Source: Nematostella vectensis (taxonomy: Eukaryota > Cnidaria > Anthozoa > Actiniaria > Edwardsiidae). From it: 64,000 nt of DNA. Each line of letters starts with the position of its first letter. Position 1 is the first letter of the stretch. The stretch covers positions 3,507,681-3,571,680 of the forward strand of contig NC_064040.1 of the NCBI RefSeq assembly GCF_932526225.1. Direction: 5' to 3'. Shown one piece after another: positions 59,651-64,000 of this stretch. A model generated the notes under the pieces. It was not told the DNA's origin, ran no database searches, and worked only from the letters and a program-made list of their open reading frames with translations. A program made the translations under genes and the position numbers.

Positions 59651-60274
59651 GCATTGTTCGCAAGTAACCTGAATGACAGCACCCGTCCAGACCAAGCACC
59701 CGCAAGCAGTGGTAACGCCGCACCCCGCACACCCCCGAGGAGGAGACACCCTAGGCCGGACGTTATCGCTGAGATCAATCGGGTCTTAGCTGCACGGGAA
59801 AGCCCCACGGTTGACCCGGTAGAGAGGACCTACGTTAGGCAAATGACAGCTGACATTCCGCAGGCCCCACGCCACCCTAGGAGAAGAGTACTGCTCCAGC
59901 GTCGTAGAAACCCGCCAGAGGTGGTCGCCATCAGCAGTGGTCGAGGAGAGCCAACAAGACTACTGGTGGCCAGCCGCAACGAACCACGAACCACGTTCCA
60001 AGAACTCCTGGGCGCAACAGGCAACCCCTCAACGGCTAACCCCTACAACTTCAACAACTTTGACTGGCCGCCCCTCCCAAACATCCCTGGCCAAGACGGA
60101 GACAGTTTCTCTGGCGCAGCGCTGGCAGAGTTCATCAACCTGTTCTTAGGACGCCAATCACCCGAGTCTCCACCACCACCCCGCACACCTGGTCACGATA
60201 GTAGCAGTGGAGAATCGGGGGAGATCTCGCTACCCTCGCCACCAACCCCACCTAACAACGATGGCGAACAGTAA
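59651..60274 (+). CDS. candidate alternative 3' exon encoding a soluble tail
   Basis: A branch-like TTCTAAC (59624-59630) and acceptor CATCCGCAG (59642-59650) precede an open frame of 207 codons to TAA 60274, starting GCA in phase 0. There is no ATG until internal Met at 59844, so a separate gene is unlikely. The product part is Pro/Ser/Arg-rich with APRTPPRRRHPRPDVIAEIN, a short FQELLGATG, FNNFDWPPLPNIPGQ, and an acidic Ser/Pro-rich end; no membrane segment. Spliced to the RING exon it would give a soluble form. AATAAA follows at 60353. Confidence 0.5.
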   Translation, partial: ALFASNLNDSTRPDQAPASSGNAAPRTPPRRRHPRPDVIAEINRVLAARESPTVDPVERTYVRQMTADIPQAPRHPRRRVLLQRRRNPPEVVAISSGRGEPTRLLVASRNEPRTTFQELLGATGNPSTANPYNFNNFDWPPLPNIPGQDGDSFSGAALAEFINLFLGRQSPESPPPPRTPGHDSSSGESGEISLPSPPTPPNNDGEQ

Positions 60275-60341
60275 AAAAAGTTCCCTATAAACTTGTGCAC
60301 CCCATTAAAACACACCATAGACTTGTTACCAGTTAAGCACT

Positions 60342-60358
60342 TTTATTGTTCAAATAAA
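60342..60358. terminator. convergent poly(A) signals
   Basis: TTTATT at 60342-60347 (AATAAA on the minus strand) serves the 605-residue gene, and AATAAA at 60353-60358 serves the RING transcription unit. The two nearly overlap. Confidence 0.65.
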
Positions 60359-60418
60359 GAATGAACACCATTACAAAAGTTGTACACTGCATACCCCTAG
60401 GGTTGAAAGCTACGCCCT

Positions 60419-62236
60419 CTACTTTATGTAGCTGTCATCTACCTTATAGGGATCCTTCCCACCCGACCGCCCCTCCCAAAAAGGGGCCCGTCGCCAGCCA
60501 AACCTCTCTCTCTCCTTCCCTAGCGTTATCGGGGGAGGTGGGGTGGCTCTCCAAAAAGCCTTCACTGCTGCGTCCACCACCGCCTTGGTGATGGGGAGAT
60601 ACAAACGCGCCAGGCCGGGTATCTCCATCGACTCCCCCTTCTTAACGGCATACGGACCCTCGAAGGCTAGCATCTCGAAGTCAGCCAGGTGATGCCGCGC
60701 CGCCAACCTCTTGGCGAGCAGATCCGCGGAGCAGATCCTCATCATCTTCTGTATGATGTAATCCTCCCACTTGGCCTTGAACCCTTGCGCCAGCAACGCA
60801 TCAACCACGGTCTCACACGCGTAGACGACGGACTTCTCGGCCCCATAGTTGACCACATAGCGGTACAACGCCTCCCACTCGTCCCAAGGAAAGAAGTACC
60901 GGCCAGCCTCGCGCCCCTTCAGCATCCACTCTGCCATGATCCCACCAAGCACCGAGACGACCATGTAATCCATCAACGCCCCCATCTCGGGTTCCGCGTA
61001 CTCTGCGCGCTTGCCGAACAGGAACCGGCGCCTGCGCTCCACCTTGTAGTAGGGCGGGTCAGGGAGGGTAATAACCCCCTTCCAAAAAGGAGGGAAGTCC
61101 GGCAAAGGCGGTGCCGGCCACTTGATGCAGGAAACGTACTTGTACTTTGGGTCAGCACCGTCATTACCCCAACTGAACACAAAGAAGTAGTCCTCGATCC
61201 GAACAAGTGGGTCACGGGGGGCGTATCTTTTCTCTGCGTCCACCCTGTTCGCGTTAAGCATGCGGGCCTGCATCTCCTCGTACACCCTCTCGCTCTTCTT
61301 GCAATAGACAGCACACATACCGTTGGCTACCTCACCCTCCTCAAAATATTCGTCCTCCTCCTCGACGTAGTTCATCCAATCGATAAGGTCCGCCCTTATC
61401 TCAGGGTCGCAGCACCCCCAGAAGAAAGCATAAAAGTTCTTGTCAGGGTCCTTGGGCGGGGAGGCCGAGGGTGGTGATGGCTGGGGTGTGTCCGGTGGCG
61501 TGGCACAGTCCCTATCCACCTCAGGAGCCGAACCGTCAACGACTTCGTAACCAACCTCGGACGCACCCCCTGCGGGTGGAGTGATCATCTTCTTCAGGTG
61601 ATCGTCGACTTGCTCCAACGACATCACCCGTACCCCTTTAGCCAGAGTGATCTCAGCCCCAGGGTTGGCTTCCATGATTGAGGCGTTGACAGTGTGCCCC
61701 CCGGCGCAGTCCGACTCCTGCTCCTTAGCCCTCTCACACACAAATGTAAACGCATCTGCAGAGATCCCTTCCTTCTCCTGTCTCATAGCCTCTTTCCTCT
61801 TGTTCTCTTCCCACTCCTCCCTCAAGGCTTTCTCCAAGTCTGCAAAGTCAGCCTCCTTCCTCTTCTTCTCCTCCCACTCCTCCTTCAGGGCTTCCTCCCA
61901 GTCTGCACCCCACTGGTACTCCACTCTCGTCGCAGCCATCTCCTCCACAACGGCTGACGGTGGTGACTCCCCATACTTCAGCTTCATACCCTCTCTACGC
62001 TGGCGAAGCCACTCCTCAGTCTCCATTTTTCGCATCTTCTCCAATCTCTTCCGCAGCTTGCTTGACTCCGCAGGTGACGGGGTGTAGTTGGATATCCACC
62101 CGGACGCACTGGGCACCTTCGAAAGAGACAAGCAATGGGTATCCCCCTCAGGAGTATCGGACTCCAGCACGGTAGGTGCTGCACAGGCCATCTCCTCCCA
62201 AGGTTCCCACACATTGTCGTCAGTAGCTTGCTGCAT
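60419..62236 (-). CDS. 605-residue protein of unknown function
   Basis: A long minus-strand gene at the right end, start ATG 62236. Residues 1-60 are variable in character. Residues 60-165 are charged and coiled-coil-like, with a duplicated segment (DWEEALKEEWEEKKRKEADF and DLEKALREEWEENKRKEAMR). Residues 175-275 are Pro/acidic-rich. From about 280 on there is a compact-looking region rich in aromatic residues (FYAFFWGCCDPEIRADLIDW, EDYFFVFSWGNDGADPKYKY, YFFPWDEWEALYRYVVNYG), ending in a basic tail. FYAFFWG and FVFSWG may mark an internal duplication. I do not recognise a family. Its place, alone on the opposite strand next to a TIR, is like early/regulatory genes of linear DNA viruses, but that is inference. 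Confidence 0.7.
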   Translation of the reverse strand: MQQATDDNVWEPWEEMACAAPTVLESDTPEGDTHCLSLSKVPSASGWISNYTPSPAESSKLRKRLEKMRKMETEEWLRQRREGMKLKYGESPPSAVVEEMAATRVEYQWGADWEEALKEEWEEKKRKEADFADLEKALREEWEENKRKEAMRQEKEGISADAFTFVCERAKEQESDCAGGHTVNASIMEANPGAEITLAKGVRVMSLEQVDDHLKKMITPPAGGASEVGYEVVDGSAPEVDRDCATPPDTPQPSPPSASPPKDPDKNFYAFFWGCCDPEIRADLIDWMNYVEEEDEYFEEGEVANGMCAVYCKKSERVYEEMQARMLNANRVDAEKRYAPRDPLVRIEDYFFVFSWGNDGADPKYKYVSCIKWPAPPLPDFPPFWKGVITLPDPPYYKVERRRRFLFGKRAEYAEPEMGALMDYMVVSVLGGIMAEWMLKGREAGRYFFPWDEWEALYRYVVNYGAEKSVVYACETVVDALLAQGFKAKWEDYIIQKMMRICSADLLAKRLAARHHLADFEMLAFEGPYAVKKGESMEIPGLARLYLPITKAVVDAAVKAFWRATPPPPITLGKERERFGWRRAPFWEGRSGGKDPYKVDDSYIK

Positions 62237-62241
62237 CGTCT

Positions 62242-62412
62242 CTAGGAATTAGGGGGAATGTAAGGGTAGGGATAGAGCCCAAGGTACCAGAAGGCTTCGT
62301 CTGTTCCGTCTGAGATGCTCTCCCTGAGTCCTTTGAAGTAGCGGCGGACGGCTGCCAACTTGTTGAGCACTCGTTTTAACGTTGGTCCTCCCGTAGGGTG
62401 GTTGAACCTTTC
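62242..62412 (-). CDS. 56-codon open frame without ATG, upstream of the 605-residue gene
   Basis: On the minus strand, 56 codons read from GAA (62412) to TAG (62244-62242), six bases before the next ATG. It encodes LKRVLNKLAAVRRYFKGL and DEAFWYLGLYPYPYIPP, which look protein-like. The codon just before is TAG and no ATG occurs in frame. GTTAG|GAA could be a splice acceptor, or the start codon may be lost. It may also be fortuitous 5' untranslated sequence. Confidence 0.3.
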   Translation of the reverse strand, partial: ERFNHPTGGPTLKRVLNKLAAVRRYFKGLRESISDGTDEAFWYLGLYPYPYIPPNS

Positions 62413-62425
62413 CTAACGCTACCAT

Positions 62426-62435
62426 CTTTTTTATG
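62426..62435 (-). promoter_or_regulatory. TATA-like box of the right-end minus-strand gene
   Basis: CATAAAAAAG on the minus strand, about 190 bases before the ATG of the 605-residue protein and just inside the right TIR. Confidence 0.4.
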
Positions 62436-62501
62436 CTGTTTTCACTAGCCTACGTCACCGTGGCGCTTCGTTCACTTTAGCCAATCCCGACCGCCGTCGC
62501 G

Positions 62502-62706
62502 CCTCACGCTTCGCCACGCTCGATCGGGGGTCCGCATTCCAACGCCGCTATTGGCCCACGCTCGGTTGCGCATAGCGTCTAGCCTACGGCTATTATGTCG
62601 CCTGGTTCTTGTATTCACCTGATTGGTTCGTTGCTTTTGGTGACGTCATACCCCTGCGCATGCGCGTTAGACCCCATATGTCGCCTGGCCCGGCCCATCA
62701 TACTAC
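62502..62706 (-). repeat. right terminal inverted repeat of the Polinton
   Basis: 205 bp, inverted copy of 42882-43086 with no difference seen. It agrees with the full element's left end, not with the deleted copy, at the GCGGACCCCC position. It carries TGACGTCA at 62641-62648. Confidence 0.95.
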
Positions 62707-63402
62707 TGGTGTTCTTCAGTATCTCATCCCGGTAGGTCACGTGGCCTCGCCCTCGTCATCCGTGTCAGATACTGAAGTGTTGCTCTATACCATGGAAGGA
62801 AATTCAGCAAAGAATTTATGCAAAAATTGCGAACATAAAAATAATTTAAAATAGAGGGAATTTAAAATAAAGGAAATAAAAAAAGATAAGGAAAAAATAT
62901 GCTCTTTGCCTAGGATCGAACCTGGTATGCAAACTAAAAACGCAAAAAAATATAGACCATACATCCAGACGTGCGCTGAATCACCGTATGGCAGCTAAAG
63001 CTTTACGGCTAGGCTGGAGATTTCGGCCCCAACACCGCTATCTAGCGAACTGTGTAACACACAGGTACCGAGGCACCCGCGCATTAATAGGGAGGCAATA
63101 ACCAGGTTCCTAGCCCTTAAGACCTGAGTCTTATACGGTTACGCCACACACAGCTCGCTGTGACGTAGGGAAAAAAATATCGAGGTCTACCTAGGCGCCG
63201 TCAGTCCCTTGGGGACTCGTTCAGTTACCATGGTAGTGACATCGTAATGCACGTGCGCATGGTTCTATTTTCGTTGACATAACATCAGTGAAGAATAAAA
63301 CGCGTTGCTGTTGTTTTGTTTGCATCTCGAAAGATTTTTTACCGTTTGCGCTTACGTTTAGTGGGTACCAGCCTTAACTACTCCATCAAAAGTTTGCCCC
63401 GT
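62707..63402. other. host sequence right of the Polinton
   Basis: No gene recognised. CTTCAGTATCT (62714-62724) and AGATACTGAAG (62767-62777) form an inverted pair close to the insertion. On the minus strand, GGTTCGATCCTAGGC (about 62911-62925) resembles a tRNA B box, and GTGTGGCGTAACCG...GACTCAGGTC further up resembles tRNA-like sequence, so this may be a degenerate tRNA-derived SINE. Confidence 0.35.
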
Positions 63403-63705
63403 TTAAATTGGAACCTCGACATAACGAAAAATTATATCGTAGCACTCGATATAACGATATTTTGGGAAATTGACAATAAACATTTAAATATAAAAAACGA
63501 ACGAAAGCATCCTCGATCGCTTCAACTCATTCTGTTCACCCATAAAAAAAAAGAAAATAGAACTTTGCGAGGCGAAACCATGACGTGTGCGTGTAAGGCT
63601 GTAAAAATGAAACTGTATAATGTTATCAGGATAGATTTTTCGCATGGGGAAAACGTTATACCGAGAATATTGTAATACCAAGAATTTCGTTATAGAGTTG
63701 ATTTA
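63403..63705. mobile_element. possible pogo/Tigger-like MITE
   Basis: The left end GGAACCTCGACATAACGAAA and the right end TTTCGTTATAGAGTTG are imperfect inverted repeats of the type found in pogo/Tigger-like elements, with further CTCGATATAACGA inside. The 119-codon open frame covering it has no protein features and is not called. Confidence 0.4.
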
Positions 63706-64000
63706 AATCGTCTTTTTAATACAAACCAAACACTAAGTTCAAACGTCGTATTATCCATGAGCCGTATCCGCATAAGTGTCATTAAGGATCTGCAGCAAGC
63801 TTGGGATCTTTGTTTCGCCAGACGCTGCGATATATTTTCCTTGACGAGCAGTCAAGATAAAACGAATCCGGAATTCGGTTCTCGGAATTTGCTACCGTCT
63901 GTCATTGTTTCGGCCATTTGCCTATAATCGAGGGGAGTACAGTACAACAAATATACAAAGCATACAAATCTGAGCGACCTGATAAACACTTATTTAGTCA
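63706..64000. other. host sequence, nothing recognised
   Basis: No exon, RNA gene or repeat could be supported in the last 295 bases. Confidence 0.4.

Larger units (their letters stand above)
42882..62706 (+). mobile_element. Maverick/Polinton virus-like transposon
   Basis: A 19.8-kb element bounded by 205-bp inverted repeats. It encodes the hallmark Polinton set: protein-primed family B DNA polymerase, retroviral-type integrase, double-jelly-roll major capsid protein, adenain-like protease and FtsK/HerA-like packaging ATPase, plus putative penton-like, basic and accessory proteins. The sequence is distinctly GC-richer than the flanks and uses GC-rich codons. Expected 6-bp target duplications are not seen: the bases before the left ends (TATTGT or CGGCGT, if the element starts AGTATG) differ from those after the right end (ACTGGT). 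Two genes carry in-frame stops; the others are open. Confidence 0.97.

Noticed and set aside
60689-61477. 262-codon plus-strand open frame opposite the 605-residue gene
   Set aside because: No recognisable features; the minus-strand frame is much longer, has an ATG at a sensible distance from a TATA-like box and a poly(A) signal.
63316-63675. 119-codon open frame in the right flank
   Set aside because: Covers a Tigger-like inverted-repeat sequence; composition and context are not coding.

Overview
The window looks like animal nuclear DNA, most likely from a cnidarian such as a sea anemone. That guess rests on spliced genes for a RAB4-type GTPase and an atlastin, LamG-like exons, many short foldback elements and intronic tandem arrays, and one large Maverick/Polinton. 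The species cannot be fixed from the sequence alone. The host part (about 1-42190 and 62707-64000) is AT-rich. The Polinton (42882-62706) is visibly GC-richer and densely coding.

Host layout. 694-4691 (-): two exons of a LamG-like gene, with a 2.6-kb array of a 19-bp unit in the intron. 7-10.7 kb: repeats and small inverted-repeat elements. 11541-17728 (-): complete RAB4 gene, 7 coding exons, 217 codons; its introns carry a 0.4-kb foldback element, a 586-bp element abutting a splice donor and a 2.2-kb inverted-repeat element. 18270-36343 (+): atlastin gene, head-to-head with RAB4, 11 coding exons, about 527 codons. Its first intron is about 13.7 kb and holds a 2.7-kb array of a 32-bp unit, a small antisense gene (24763-25404) and a 6.4-kb array of a 42-bp unit. 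39491-40057 (-): intronless ARF-family GTPase. About 41700-42186: 24-bp array ending next to the Polinton.

The most unusual host observation is in atlastin. Three of its splice borders have each become a tandem array: the 3' splice site and first 20 bases of exon 2 (about 150 units of 42 bp), the end of exon 3 with its donor (4 units of 82 bp), and the end of exon 5 with its donor (about 22 units of 27 bp). The gene therefore carries a large number of copies of its own splice sites.

Polinton (42882-62706, 205-bp terminal inverted repeats that read as identical). Left to right: protein-primed DNA polymerase B; retroviral-type integrase whose chromodomain is cut off by an in-frame TAG; two paralogous putative penton/jelly-roll proteins; a small protein with a hydrophobic N-terminus and basic body; double-jelly-roll major capsid protein; adenain-type protease; packaging ATPase; three basic or low-complexity proteins; a helical plus proline-rich protein; a minus-strand exonuclease-like gene broken by an in-frame TGA; a RING-finger membrane protein followed by two in-phase 3' exons that suggest alternative C-termini; and a 605-residue minus-strand protein of unknown function. 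Most genes have their own TATA-like box, and poly(A) signals sit between transcription blocks. A 690-bp internally deleted copy of the same element (42192-42881) is joined head-to-tail to its left end. The gene set is that of a virus-like self-synthesising transposon; the two nonsense codons suggest this copy is beginning to decay.
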